7,453 nucleotides of DNA from Armatimonadota bacterium (GCA_026392135.1 JAPLCR010000471.1:1-7453), one strand, 5' to 3'. Counted from the stretch's first letter, positions 1-6,297 are shown. The notes: generated from the sequence alone by a model not told the origin. Numbers and translations are program-made.

Positions 1-512
1 GGCTGAGGGTAAGAAGACCAGAGTTTACTGGGCACTTTGCCAGGGTCTGTAAGGTCGTCTAGGGAGGGTTTGTAGTGCATAAAGGTACTCTCCTCAAACG
101 GATAGTAGTTATCTCCGTTCATGGCTATCTGTACCTTAAACTCCTTCAAAAATTGGCTGGTTGTGCGGGCTTTCAGAGGTCGTTTCGCCGTTTTGTCATC
201 GGGTGGGGTCACTAGAAAACTGATGTTGGGTGAGCGTAACGGAATACTGATGACATGAATGACCATGCGGGGAGTGTCTTTCCACACCTCACGGGTATAC
301 TTCACACCTGGAAATATGTCCTTGTCGCGGGTTCCGGGTTGCGGGCGGTGCGTATTCCAAAATAGGAAACCTCCCAGTAACAGAAATGGTAGTAGCAGAA
401 GCCCCAAAGCGCATCCGCACCCACGTCGTAAGCAACCTCGTTTGTGGTAGGCTTGCGGTTGCTCCGCCGCTTCACCTTCATAGTCGCTTCGTCTGCTGGC
501 TCTTTTTGCCAT
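1..512 (-). CDS. Membrane-anchored phosphodiester glycosidase-like (NAGPA domain) protein, N-terminal part
   Basis: This gene runs off the left edge of the window; 170 codons are visible. The start is the ATG at 512-510, preceded by AGGAG at 523-527 with a 10-base spacer. The protein begins with a basic, cysteine-containing cytoplasmic stretch (Cys27, 32 and 34). One hydrophobic segment follows at about residues 34-52, rich in Leu, Gly and Phe, and most likely acts as an uncleaved membrane anchor with the rest outside. After a short linker comes the start of a domain I recognise from phosphodiester glycosidase-like proteins: GVKYTREV (69-76), MVIHVISIPL (83-92), FLVTPP (99-104), ARTTSQFL (115-122) and the conserved Asn-Gly of AMNGD (130-134). 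The family includes the lysosomal uncovering enzyme; bacterial members are poorly characterised and are usually linked to envelope polysaccharides. The ATG overlaps the stop codon of the restriction-modification gene (TAATG), so translation was probably coupled. The family call is from remembered motifs; the substrate is unknown. Confidence 0.82.
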   Translation of the reverse strand, partial: MAKRASRRSDYEGEAAEQPQAYHKRGCLRRGCGCALGLLLLPFLLLGGFLFWNTHRPQPGTRDKDIFPGVKYTREVWKDTPRMVIHVISIPLRSPNISFLVTPPDDKTAKRPLKARTTSQFLKEFKVQIAMNGDNYYPFEESTFMHYKPSLDDLTDPGKVPSKLWSSYPQ

Positions 513-931
513 TACTCTTTTTCTCCTTCACTTACATCATCCGTAGCGGGCGCGGAGAATTTAGACTTCATTTCATATAGAGCCTCTTGAATGGCAGTAA
601 CCTCGTCAAACGTGAGACTCCAAATTTGCGCGGCTTTTTCGTCAATCTGGATTTCTAGCGCGGCAACCCTTTCTGTATCGCCTTGCGCGGCAATAGTGTG
701 ACACTGCTTAGAGAGCAGTGACAGGGAGAGGTGTATCTCATTTAAGGGATTGTAGCGCGGAATAGCGACGTTTTGAAGAACATGGGCGCTTATACCCGTA
801 TTGGTGGTGTAGCAAGCGTGGGGCGGACATGAGCGCGGCGCAAAGGTAGTGGGCTTCGTCTTCGTCTTCAAGAGAAACTGCCATGACGTGATGTTCTGGG
901 CAGACAGTGCGTTGGTTATGCTTGCTGACAA
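512..931 (-). pseudogene. C-terminal tail of the restriction-modification enzyme (third frame)
   Basis: The frame is open for 139 codons, but similarity to the enzyme begins only around 811, at YTTNTGISAHVLQNVAIPRY, and continues with YNPLNEIHLSLSLLSKQCH and a charged helical tail ending ATDDVSEGEKE. The pattern ISxHVLxNxxIPxYNP followed by HxxLxxLSxxCH is the usual end of Eco57I-like and related methylases. The residues encoded between 931 and about 815 look like random sequence and are the shadow of the preceding frame. The TAA stop at 514-512 overlaps the ATG of the next gene. Because this tail still reads cleanly to a coupled stop, the damage may be recent or due to sequencing error. Confidence 0.78.
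523..527 (-). promoter_or_regulatory. Ribosome binding site of the glycosidase-like gene, inside the upstream reading frame
   Basis: AGGAG lies within the last codons of the restriction-modification gene, 10 bases before the ATG at 512. The TAA stop of that gene (514-512) shares one base with the ATG. This arrangement is typical of translational coupling and fixes the downstream start. Confidence 0.65.
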
Positions 932-1652
932 CGGCGGCTTGAATAAAACTACCCATGTCTTTCCAAACTACTTTATAGGTTGATAGCGAATAGTCCGCCA
1001 TATTTCGTATCGTGTAGAAAGGCGCGTCAACAGGGTAGTACTTTCTATCAGGACGTTTTAGAAGTTCTTGTTCAAAGGAGTAAAAGAAGGAGTATGTTTT
1101 GGGATATTTGCGCTTCATTCTACTTGCAGGAATACCTTCGCGCTGATTTTCTATATCTTGGGGAGCCACAATGTTGCAAGAAGGCTCTGCACGCCAAGAC
1201 CTTATATCTCTACCGCGTAGTAGCGGATAAACAAAATCGGGTTCAATCGCTATTTGGATAGAATCTACCTTCTTTTTTCCAACATCACCCATGTTTTCGA
1301 TGAGGAGATTGCCGTTGGGGAGGGTAAGCAAAATACGCACCCAGTATACTCCATTAAGACCGCCAGAAGATATTCCTACATGAGCCACATAGTCGCTTTT
1401 GCCAATAACCTTCGTAATGCCAGAGAGAGTTGCGGGGGGTGCTGTGAGCCAAGGGGAGGTCGCTTTACCCAATTCAACGGGGATGGCTTCAAGGTTGGCA
1501 CGAGTAGATATCTGTTTCAAATCAGAGAGTTCTATCTGGATAGAGAGCGAAGTCACGCGCCTCAGCCATATCAAAAATACTTCTCTTTGTCGCAAGAAAA
1601 ACACTGGTGTGATTGGTGGCTCCGTCGAAAACTTGCATATTACCCAAGTCAT
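738..1652 (-). pseudogene. Target recognition part of the restriction-modification enzyme (second frame)
   Basis: The frame is open over 305 codons, but only the stretch from about 1540 to 819 belongs to the enzyme; both ends are out-of-frame reading through neighbouring parts of the same gene. The useful part carries family landmarks: NLEAIPVELGKATSPWLTAP, then YVAHVGISSGGLNGVYWV, VYPLLRGRDIRSWRAEPS, MKRKYPKTYSFF, STYKVVWKDMG and EDEAHYLCAALMSAP. From memory of Eco57I-like single-chain enzymes, this is the region after the methylase that recognises the DNA target. The ATG at 1652 has no role in the ancestral protein and I see no good ribosome binding site for it, so independent translation is unlikely. 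After the APR at about 816 the frame goes out of register and ends at 738. Confidence 0.8.
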
Positions 1653-3795
1653 TGACTCGCTCTGGTTTGATGAAAACAGTTCCTTTACCCTTTGAGAAAC
1701 GAAATTGCCTGAAACCTTCTCCTGCGCCTTTGGTTTTGAAGAGAGTTTGCGTAATGACGTAACCTAGTCTCCCCCCTTCTTTGAGATAGCAGTCAACAGC
1801 CCCATGCACAAAGAGCATAGAGAGGTCTTTTTTACCGCCCTGCATTCGTCCCGCCTCCCCTTTTTCTGGACGTAGGTTGTACTTATCCCATACTGCTGAT
1901 GTCGCCTCTCGATAATCTCCTGGCAAACTCTCCCAATTTATCCAAGGCGGATTCCCTGCAACATAATCCACTTCACCAATAAATAGAGGGGCGAAGGCAT
2001 TTTTGATAATACGCGCCCACATACCATTTTTGTTTTCGGTATGAAGAGCTTGTAATTGTGTATAGAGGGCGGTATGTATTTCAACTTCGGCGGTAGGTAG
2101 CCCATTATCTTGACATTGTGACAAAAACTCTTCGGGGGTGTATCTGTGGCGGGTGGAATTTTCAAGAAGGTCGGTATACTTGCTTAACACCTCGCGAGGA
2201 GCGGTGATTTCGGCAGGTATGTTAAAAACACCCGCGGCGGTACGGAGTTTGTGGATCTTCCCTAACTCCGTACCAACAAAGAGATCCTCCGCGTAGTCAA
2301 CAGGGGTCATAATCGCGTCACAAAGAAAGATGGGAAGTTCAACGCCAGAAGCATATTGGAGAAGTTCGCGTAGTGCAATAAGATAGTTCGTTCGCGCCGC
2401 CATTACCGCCAACGGGTTTAGGTCGAAACCAATAATATTAGTCAGAATTTTCTGGATAAGAGCCGTTTCTCCAAAACCGCACTGGTCGCGATGCTCGTCA
2501 TACCACGTTTTCACTCGATTTATCGCCATGACCAGGAATGTTCCTGAACCACAGGCAGGATCAAGCAGACGTTTATCTGGGTTGCCGTCATACTCTAACT
2601 CATCAAGAGTAAACTCTGCAAGCCAATCGGGAGTGTAGTACTCCCCAAGGTCATGCCGCACAGATTTAGGAAATAGGCGGTGATACAGTTTTTTGAGCAG
2701 GTCACGGCTTTCAGCAGGTTCCACGCTAAGAGTAGCGGGGTCGTATCTATCAAGCGCGTTGACAAGTGAACGAACGGTTTCCGCTACTGCATCATCCCAA
2801 GCGTCGAGATACCAAGCGAACAAATCACCCTCAAGGAAGTTGGTTATACCCAGTTGTACCCAAATGCCTCCTCGTTCTAAATCGGTTAGGTTTCCACGTA
2901 GTGCATTTGGTGTTGGGGCGGCAGTGCATCTTTTAAGTATAGAAACACCAAGCGGAGAAAAAGAGGAAACTATCTCTGCGGCTAGAAACTTCATAAATAG
3001 GGCATAGTAAGATTGAACGGCAAAGAGTAGTTCTGTGGGGCGAGCATTAGGGATATTAAACTGATTGCCCAATTGTACAATTTTATCGTACTGATTTTGT
3101 CCCGTCATATCATAACCACAGACCTCTCCGAACAGTATTTTCCACTGTTGAAAGAAGGTTTGCGCTTTAGGGTTTTGGGTATTGAGAATAGCGTGATATA
3201 AATTGGAAACGCCCTTTTGAGCCGTTTCGCTCTGCCCCCCAAAATCTGTATCTAAATTGTCAGGGGTGAATGATTTGCCTTGCGCGCCCAATGAAATTAG
3301 GGCGCGTAGTAGGCGAGAGACACTATGCTGTGTGACGGGTTGGGGTTTTTCAATATCGAACTTGCCGCCACGGTGTCGCACTATAACAATGTTTTTCCCA
3401 TCGCAACCTACCGCAAAGAGCCTATTCGCAATCGGAATACCGGGGAAGTCTTTCTGAAAGTCTACAAAGCGGCTTTGTATCTGTTTGATAACGGCTTTGG
3501 TTCCAGAAGCACTACTATCTAACGATATTTTCCCTGCGCCGTTTGGGTCTTTATACTCAATAATTACGCCGCCATAGAGCGAATCTATGCGACCTCCCGC
3601 CAATCCATACTCGTGTTGTCCTTTTACTTCTATGTCTGCTTTTTTGAGGAAATTGGAGATGAGGTGTGAGCAACCCAAGCGGACATCTTCTTCAGAACCT
3701 GCCTCATTTGCGATTTTCAACATCTCGCTTGCCATGTATAGCGCATACTCTTTGACCAAGGACTCTTTGTTCATAGGGGTAGGTACTTCTGGCAT
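1522..3795 (-). CDS. Nuclease-methylase portion of a Type IIG-like restriction-modification enzyme (first frame, truncated)
   Basis: This 757-codon frame is the largest intact piece. Near the N-terminus, GGRIDSLYGGVIIEYKD (68-83) gives Asp71, Glu80 and Lys82, a D-x8-E-x-K pattern expected of a PD-(D/E)XK DNA nuclease. The methylase follows: a motif-X-like element HDLGEYYTPDWLAE (381-394), motif I LLDPACGSGTFLV (410-422) for S-adenosylmethionine binding, GFDLNPLAV (456-464), and catalytic motif IV NPPW (615-618), characteristic of N6-adenine methylation. VFDGATNHTSVFLATK (722-737) is typical of the methylase end in Eco57I-like enzymes. After about residue 738 the frame loses similarity and stops at TGA 1524-1522. 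The start at 3795 is favoured over the in-frame Met8 because AGGAG sits 6 bases before it. If translated, the product would carry cutting and methylating domains but lack target recognition, so specific activity is doubtful. Confidence 0.88.
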   Translation of the reverse strand: MPEVPTPMNKESLVKEYALYMASEMLKIANEAGSEEDVRLGCSHLISNFLKKADIEVKGQHEYGLAGGRIDSLYGGVIIEYKDPNGAGKISLDSSASGTKAVIKQIQSRFVDFQKDFPGIPIANRLFAVGCDGKNIVIVRHRGGKFDIEKPQPVTQHSVSRLLRALISLGAQGKSFTPDNLDTDFGGQSETAQKGVSNLYHAILNTQNPKAQTFFQQWKILFGEVCGYDMTGQNQYDKIVQLGNQFNIPNARPTELLFAVQSYYALFMKFLAAEIVSSFSPLGVSILKRCTAAPTPNALRGNLTDLERGGIWVQLGITNFLEGDLFAWYLDAWDDAVAETVRSLVNALDRYDPATLSVEPAESRDLLKKLYHRLFPKSVRHDLGEYYTPDWLAEFTLDELEYDGNPDKRLLDPACGSGTFLVMAINRVKTWYDEHRDQCGFGETALIQKILTNIIGFDLNPLAVMAARTNYLIALRELLQYASGVELPIFLCDAIMTPVDYAEDLFVGTELGKIHKLRTAAGVFNIPAEITAPREVLSKYTDLLENSTRHRYTPEEFLSQCQDNGLPTAEVEIHTALYTQLQALHTENKNGMWARIIKNAFAPLFIGEVDYVAGNPPWINWESLPGDYREATSAVWDKYNLRPEKGEAGRMQGGKKDLSMLFVHGAVDCYLKEGGRLGYVITQTLFKTKGAGEGFRQFRFSKGKGTVFIKPERVNDLGNMQVFDGATNHTSVFLATKRSIFDMAEARDFALYPDRTL

Positions 3796-3801
3796 TGGGA
3801 A

Positions 3802-3806
3802 CTCCT
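3802..3806 (-). promoter_or_regulatory. Ribosome binding site deciding the restriction-modification start
   Basis: AGGAG with a 6-base spacer precedes the ATG at 3795. The next in-frame ATG, seven codons on, has no such sequence before it, so the upstream start is preferred. Confidence 0.7.
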
Positions 3807-3844
3807 GATTTAGCGGATAAAGATTGATTGATATTTAGTGAGTT

Positions 3845-3861
3845 GCAGGTAAAATTCCTGC
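3845..3861 (-). other. Small inverted repeat between mutY and the restriction-modification gene
   Basis: GCAGG and CCTGC are separated by seven A/T bases directly after the mutY stop codon. A 5-bp stem without a following T run is not a convincing intrinsic terminator. It may be a weak mRNA 3' structure or chance. The 66-base gap it sits in is the only place from which the restriction gene could have its own promoter; I see AT-rich sequence there but no convincing -35/-10 pair. Confidence 0.3.
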
Positions 3862-4995
3862 CTAGTCTTGAGGCATAAAATCTAAAATAGGCTGCACTGT
3901 ACCCTGCTTCTCTTCTACGAGCAACATTTGAATTGCGTTTCGTAAAAGCACTTGAGGTGCGGAGAGGGCATACCTGTCCAGCTCGCTTGGAAGTATCCAT
4001 AGTACCCTGTGTGGGTGCTCAAGGGGAGATATATCGAGAGGGGAAGCCAAAAACCCGTAGAGAGTGATGCGGTGATGTGTGACACTATGCTTGATTTTAG
4101 CTATCTGTTTAGAGAGGCTTATCTCGTACCCTGCTACCTCGCGACCTGCGCGTAGCCCCGCCTCTTGCGGTGTCTCACCCACCCGAAGAATAACACGCGG
4201 AAACTCCCACAGCCCGCCCCACAACCCATGCAAAGGGCGTTGGGTTAACAGTAGCTCACCCTTTTCATTCCGAATGAGCACAGAGACATGAGTAACAGAG
4301 ACAGCTGTTTTTCGGGGGGGGATTTCGGGGAGGGCGGTAGGGTCAGGAGAGTGTCCGGCAACGCAGAATGTGAGAAGAGGGCAGGTGTCGCAACGCGGCT
4401 CCACTGGTTCACAGACGAGTGCCCCCAACTCCATTAGCCCCTGATTAAAGTCGCCGGGGTTCACTTTCGGAACTAATTGCTCGGCTAGCCCCCAAAGCGT
4501 ATCCTGATTTACGCTAGATTTGGGGTCGCCTGTAATACCAAAAACACGGCTTAAAACCCGTATCACGTTTGCATCTACAATCGGGCGGGGAACACTATAG
4601 GCGATAGAGAGAATAGCACCTGCCGTATAGCGTCCGATACCGGGCAGGCTCTCGATATCAACAGGGTCTGAGGGCACTACGCCTCCAAACTCCTCCGCAA
4701 CCCTCTGCGCGGCGCGGTGCAGATTCCGCGCTCTTGCGTAGTACCCTAGTCCTGCCCAGTATGTCAGCACCTCCTCAATCGAAGCCTCCGCAAGAGCCGT
4801 CACGGTGGGGAAACGCTCCATAAATCGGAGGTAGAAGGGGATGACGGTCACAACCTGTGTCTGCTGTAGCATGATCTCAGAGACCCACACGCCGTAAGGG
4901 GTGGCTCCCCTCCAAGGTAGGTCGCGCTTATGGCGTTGGAACCATGCGAGGAGGGCTACGGCTATCTTATCTCTGGTCTCTTGTGTGGGGTTCAT
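3862..4995 (-). CDS. mutY: A/G-specific adenine DNA glycosylase MutY
   Basis: MutY removes adenine mispaired with 8-oxoguanine, preventing G:C to T:A transversions. The 377-residue protein is complete and of usual length. The N-terminal glycosylase domain has LPWRG (26-30), catalytic Glu40 in SEIMLQQTQV (39-48), GLGYYARARNL (82-92), the helix-hairpin-helix LPGIGRYTAG (117-126) and catalytic Asp141 in IVDANVIRVL (139-148). Cys195, 202, 205 and 211 form the C-x6-C-x2-C-x5-C cluster that binds [4Fe-4S]. From about residue 233 comes the NUDIX-like domain that recognises 8-oxoguanine, with LLLTQRPLHGLWGGLWEFPR (248-267) and an HSVTHHRI loop (303-310) at the position of the family's Phe-Ser-His loop, with Val in place of Phe. 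The two domains join at LPEIPPRK, encoded in part by a run of eight C. AGGATA just before the ATG serves as ribosome binding site and overlaps the VOC stop codon, so the two genes are probably cotranscribed. Confidence 0.97.
   Translation of the reverse strand: MNPTQETRDKIAVALLAWFQRHKRDLPWRGATPYGVWVSEIMLQQTQVVTVIPFYLRFMERFPTVTALAEASIEEVLTYWAGLGYYARARNLHRAAQRVAEEFGGVVPSDPVDIESLPGIGRYTAGAILSIAYSVPRPIVDANVIRVLSRVFGITGDPKSSVNQDTLWGLAEQLVPKVNPGDFNQGLMELGALVCEPVEPRCDTCPLLTFCVAGHSPDPTALPEIPPRKTAVSVTHVSVLIRNEKGELLLTQRPLHGLWGGLWEFPRVILRVGETPQEAGLRAGREVAGYEISLSKQIAKIKHSVTHHRITLYGFLASPLDISPLEHPHRVLWILPSELDRYALSAPQVLLRNAIQMLLVEEKQGTVQPILDFMPQD
4314..4321 (-). repeat. Eight-base homopolymer (C8 on the coding strand) inside mutY
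   Basis: The run encodes the Ile-Pro-Pro-Arg junction between the glycosylase and NUDIX-like domains. It is the longest G/C homopolymer I noticed in the window and is in frame here. A slip of one base would truncate the protein before its 8-oxoguanine recognition domain. Confidence 0.85.
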
Positions 4996-5001
4996 GCTAT
5001 C

Positions 5002-5373
5002 CTATGGAGTGTTACGCTCAAAAAAGGTGATGCACACACCCGCAGGGTCGAGAATGGCAAACTCTGTCAGCCCCCAAGGCTTCGTCTCTAGTTTGCCGTT
5101 TGGGTGGATTACCTGCCCCTCTTTTTGTTGGAACTCGGCATACAACGCGGCAACATTTGTGACTTGAACGCGGCAACTTGTCCACTCCGCCAAATGGCGG
5201 TCGTCACTTTGAAACAGCAGGATACTGATGGCATCCCTGCCCACACTCGCCATGTCGCCCTGTTGCCACGTCTTGACAAACCCTAGCCGTGCATAGAAAT
5301 CTAGGGCTACATTCAAATCTGCCCCTGCGGGAATCACAGGGGTTATCGCTTCCATTTTTGGTACTTGGTTCAT
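5002..5373 (-). CDS. VOC family protein (glyoxalase/bleomycin-resistance fold)
   Basis: This 123-residue protein has the paired beta-alpha-beta-beta-beta layout of the vicinal oxygen chelate superfamily. The first half is ITPVIPAGADLNVALDFYAR (10-29) followed by LGFVKTW; the second half has CRVQVTNVAALYAEFQ (67-82) and a closing motif KPWGLTEFAILDPAGVCI (98-115). The WG-x-x-EF-x-x-x-DP-x-G ending is the usual signature of bleomycin-resistance-like members. A metal-binding set typical of glyoxalase I is not obvious, so an enzyme activity cannot be assigned; a small-molecule binding or resistance role is possible. AGGAG at 5382-5386, 8 bases before the ATG, supports the start. The stop codon lies 6 bases before mutY, whose ribosome binding site overlaps it, so the two genes probably share a transcript. 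Nothing ties its function to DNA repair beyond position. Confidence 0.9.
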   Translation of the reverse strand: MNQVPKMEAITPVIPAGADLNVALDFYARLGFVKTWQQGDMASVGRDAISILLFQSDDRHLAEWTSCRVQVTNVAALYAEFQQKEGQVIHPNGKLETKPWGLTEFAILDPAGVCITFFERNTP

Positions 5374-5447
5374 TATCGAAACTCCTTTTACCCACTACTA
5401 CAGAGTGATGAGCATTTGCGGAAACAAGAACAAGGTAATTTCAGCAT

Positions 5448-5480
5448 CTAGCTAAGTACCTGACAGAATCCACCTTTCAT
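5448..5480 (-). CDS. Possible 10-residue small reading frame in the spacer upstream of the VOC gene
   Basis: An ATG at 5480 follows AAGGAGG with a 6-base spacer, one of the strongest Shine-Dalgarno matches in the window. It opens a frame encoding MKGGFCQVLS before TAG at 5450-5448. It lies between the aldolase stop and the VOC start in the same direction, so it could be a leader peptide, a decayed gene start or chance. There is no hydrophobic or amino-acid-run signature of a known leader. Confidence 0.25.
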   Translation of the reverse strand: MKGGFCQVLS

Positions 5481-5486
5481 TTAGCT

Positions 5487-5514
5487 CCTCCTTGCCCAGA
5501 ACTGGGTAGGGGGG
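5487..5514. repeat. Imperfect inverted repeat in the aldolase-VOC spacer
   Basis: The core is CCCAG-AA-CTGGG (5495-5506). On the plus strand the pairing can be extended outward to CCTCC with GGGGG through several G-U pairs, whereas on the minus strand, the direction in which the genes are read, the same positions become mismatches. The outer arm includes the AAGGAGG of the small frame, so partial occlusion of that site is conceivable. No T run follows on either strand, so it does not look like an intrinsic terminator. Confidence 0.35.
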
Positions 5515-5543
5515 CGAAGAGGAAAGGCTCTACGCTTTTACGC

Positions 5544-6291
5544 CTAATACCGCGCTAGCTTCCCCTCCTGAACCGTCAAGCCTAAATCCTTAACCACTGA
5601 CTGTGCAGACTGTTGCATATACCCTAGCTCACTGCTTACCGCAATGAACTGCCAGCCCTCTGCGATACGACGGCTTGCGGCTTCTGCATCACCAACATGA
5701 ATACCGGATGCGATACCATAACGCTTCGCCGTCTCTCGAACAGTGCGGAGAGCCTCTATAAACTCAGGGTCGTCCGTCTCCATTGCGGGTGTTTTATGCA
5801 TAGACGAGAGAAGGTCATTGGGTCCCACAAAAACACCGTCTATCCCCGGAACCGAGAATATCGCATCGGCGTTGTTCACCGCGTCGATGTGTTCTGCCTG
5901 AATGATCACCAGAATTTCGTTATTCGCTTTGGCGTAGTACTCAGAAGAGCTACAATCGAAGTTCAGGGCGTGTAGACTTCCTCCAACGCTCCGCACTCCC
6001 ATCGGCGGGTACTTGCAAATCGCCACCGCTTGCTCTGCCTCCTCGCGGCTGTTGCACATCGGAAATACGATGCCATACGCCCCTGCATCAAGGGCGCGTT
6101 TCGCGTTTTCTAGGCTGTTGAATGGGACGCGTACCAGTGGAATCCCCCCCGCGTCGGCAAATGTCCACGGTAAGCCAGTGAAAGCCCGCTCGCGCCATAA
6201 AACGCGCTGCCATAGGGCTTCCTAAAGAGAGCCAAGTTCCCACCTGCGGCAGTCCCGCCTTTAGTGCAGATTTGACCGTATTTGTTTTCAC
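5544..6291 (-). pseudogene. HpcH/HpaI-family aldolase gene with an internal deletion
   Basis: Family members are metal-dependent class II aldolases that cleave or form 2-keto-3-deoxy or 4-hydroxy-2-keto acids. The start is GTG at 6291, with GAGAGG 6 bases upstream. The first frame gives a normal N-terminus, VGTWLSLGSPMAARFMARAG then FHWLTVD, ending near 6163. From about 6160 the second frame resumes as FADAGGIPLVRVPFNSLENA, then DAGAYGIVFPMCNSREEAE, YPPMGVRSVGG, the metal-ligand Glu in IIQAEHIDAV and the Asp in GVFVGPNDL, ending EGWQFIAVSSELGYM and a 25-residue tail. Homologues have roughly 20 residues between the VD and the ADAGG, including Glu-His, whose His (His45 in E. coli HpcH) is the catalytic base. 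Those are absent, and the frame shifts by +1, so about 50-60 bases appear to be lost. Without the deletion it would be a normal member of about 260 residues. It follows the dehydrogenase by 11 bases and was probably in its operon. Confidence 0.88.
6144..6150 (-). repeat. Seven-base homopolymer (G7 on the coding strand) beside the aldolase lesion
   Basis: The run encodes part of the Ala-Gly-Gly of ADAGGIP. It lies about 10 bases downstream of the inferred deletion junction in reading direction. A slip here could also change the frame, but it would not explain the missing residues upstream. Confidence 0.8.
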
Positions 6292-6297
6292 GATGTG

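Larger units (their letters stand above)
512..3795 (-). pseudogene. Type IIG-like restriction-modification gene disrupted by two frameshifts
   Basis: Read as one gene, this is about 1,095 codons: an N-terminal PD-ExK nuclease, a helical linker, an Eco57I-type N6-adenine methylase, a target recognition region and a C-terminal helical tail. That is the single-polypeptide architecture of Type IIG enzymes, which both cut and methylate DNA. The coding potential continues from end to end but changes frame twice, between about 1585 and 1525 and again between about 824 and 809. Both changes move the reading frame by +1, which needs an extra base (or 3n+1) or a loss of 3n+2 bases. The three pieces are described separately below. 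Two 60-base lines I counted inside it (2041-2100 and 3061-3120) hold 26 and 22 G+C, against 29 and 40 in two mutY lines (4561-4620 and 4681-4740), which fits horizontal acquisition. Sequencing error is the main alternative to genuine decay. Confidence 0.82.
5374..5543 (-). other. Spacer between aldolase and VOC genes
   Basis: This is the longest stretch without a main gene. It contains the inverted repeat at 5487-5514, the possible 10-codon frame at 5448-5480 and the VOC ribosome binding site at 5382-5386. If VOC-mutY is a separate transcription unit, its promoter should be here. TTGTTT and TGTAGT occur in the right order on the minus strand upstream of the VOC gene, but their 19-base spacing and poor matches make this a weak candidate. 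Confidence 0.4.

Noticed and set aside
1515..1530. Programmed +1 frameshift at the CTC TGA of the restriction gene, similar in form to the prfB site
   Set aside because: I see no upstream Shine-Dalgarno-like stimulator, the codons differ from CTT TGA C, and a second +1 shift would be needed downstream. Decay or error is simpler.
980..1655. Plus-strand open frames of 93-133 codons at 980-1261 and 1254-1655
   Set aside because: They lie opposite recognisable restriction-enzyme sequence, show no domain-like pattern, and no gene in the window is on that strand.
1938..2165. A 75-codon minus-strand frame inside the restriction gene
   Set aside because: It is an alternative frame within the well-supported methylase segment and shows no family features.
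512..3795. BREX PglX or DISARM methylase
   Set aside because: The methylase motifs alone would allow it, but no partner genes of those systems flank it, and the N-terminal D-x8-E-x-K nuclease fits a stand-alone Type IIG enzyme better. The left edge limits the view on one side.
4901..5167. Plus-strand open frame of 88 codons spanning the mutY-VOC junction
   Set aside because: It is antisense to two well-supported genes and has no recognisable protein pattern.
5487..5514. Intrinsic terminator for the aldolase transcript
   Set aside because: The stem is imperfect on the transcribed strand and no T run follows it.
6141..6165. Aldolase frameshift caused only by slippage in the G7 run
   Set aside because: The family-like FADAGG is already in the second frame before the run, and about 20 expected residues are missing upstream, so slippage alone does not explain it.
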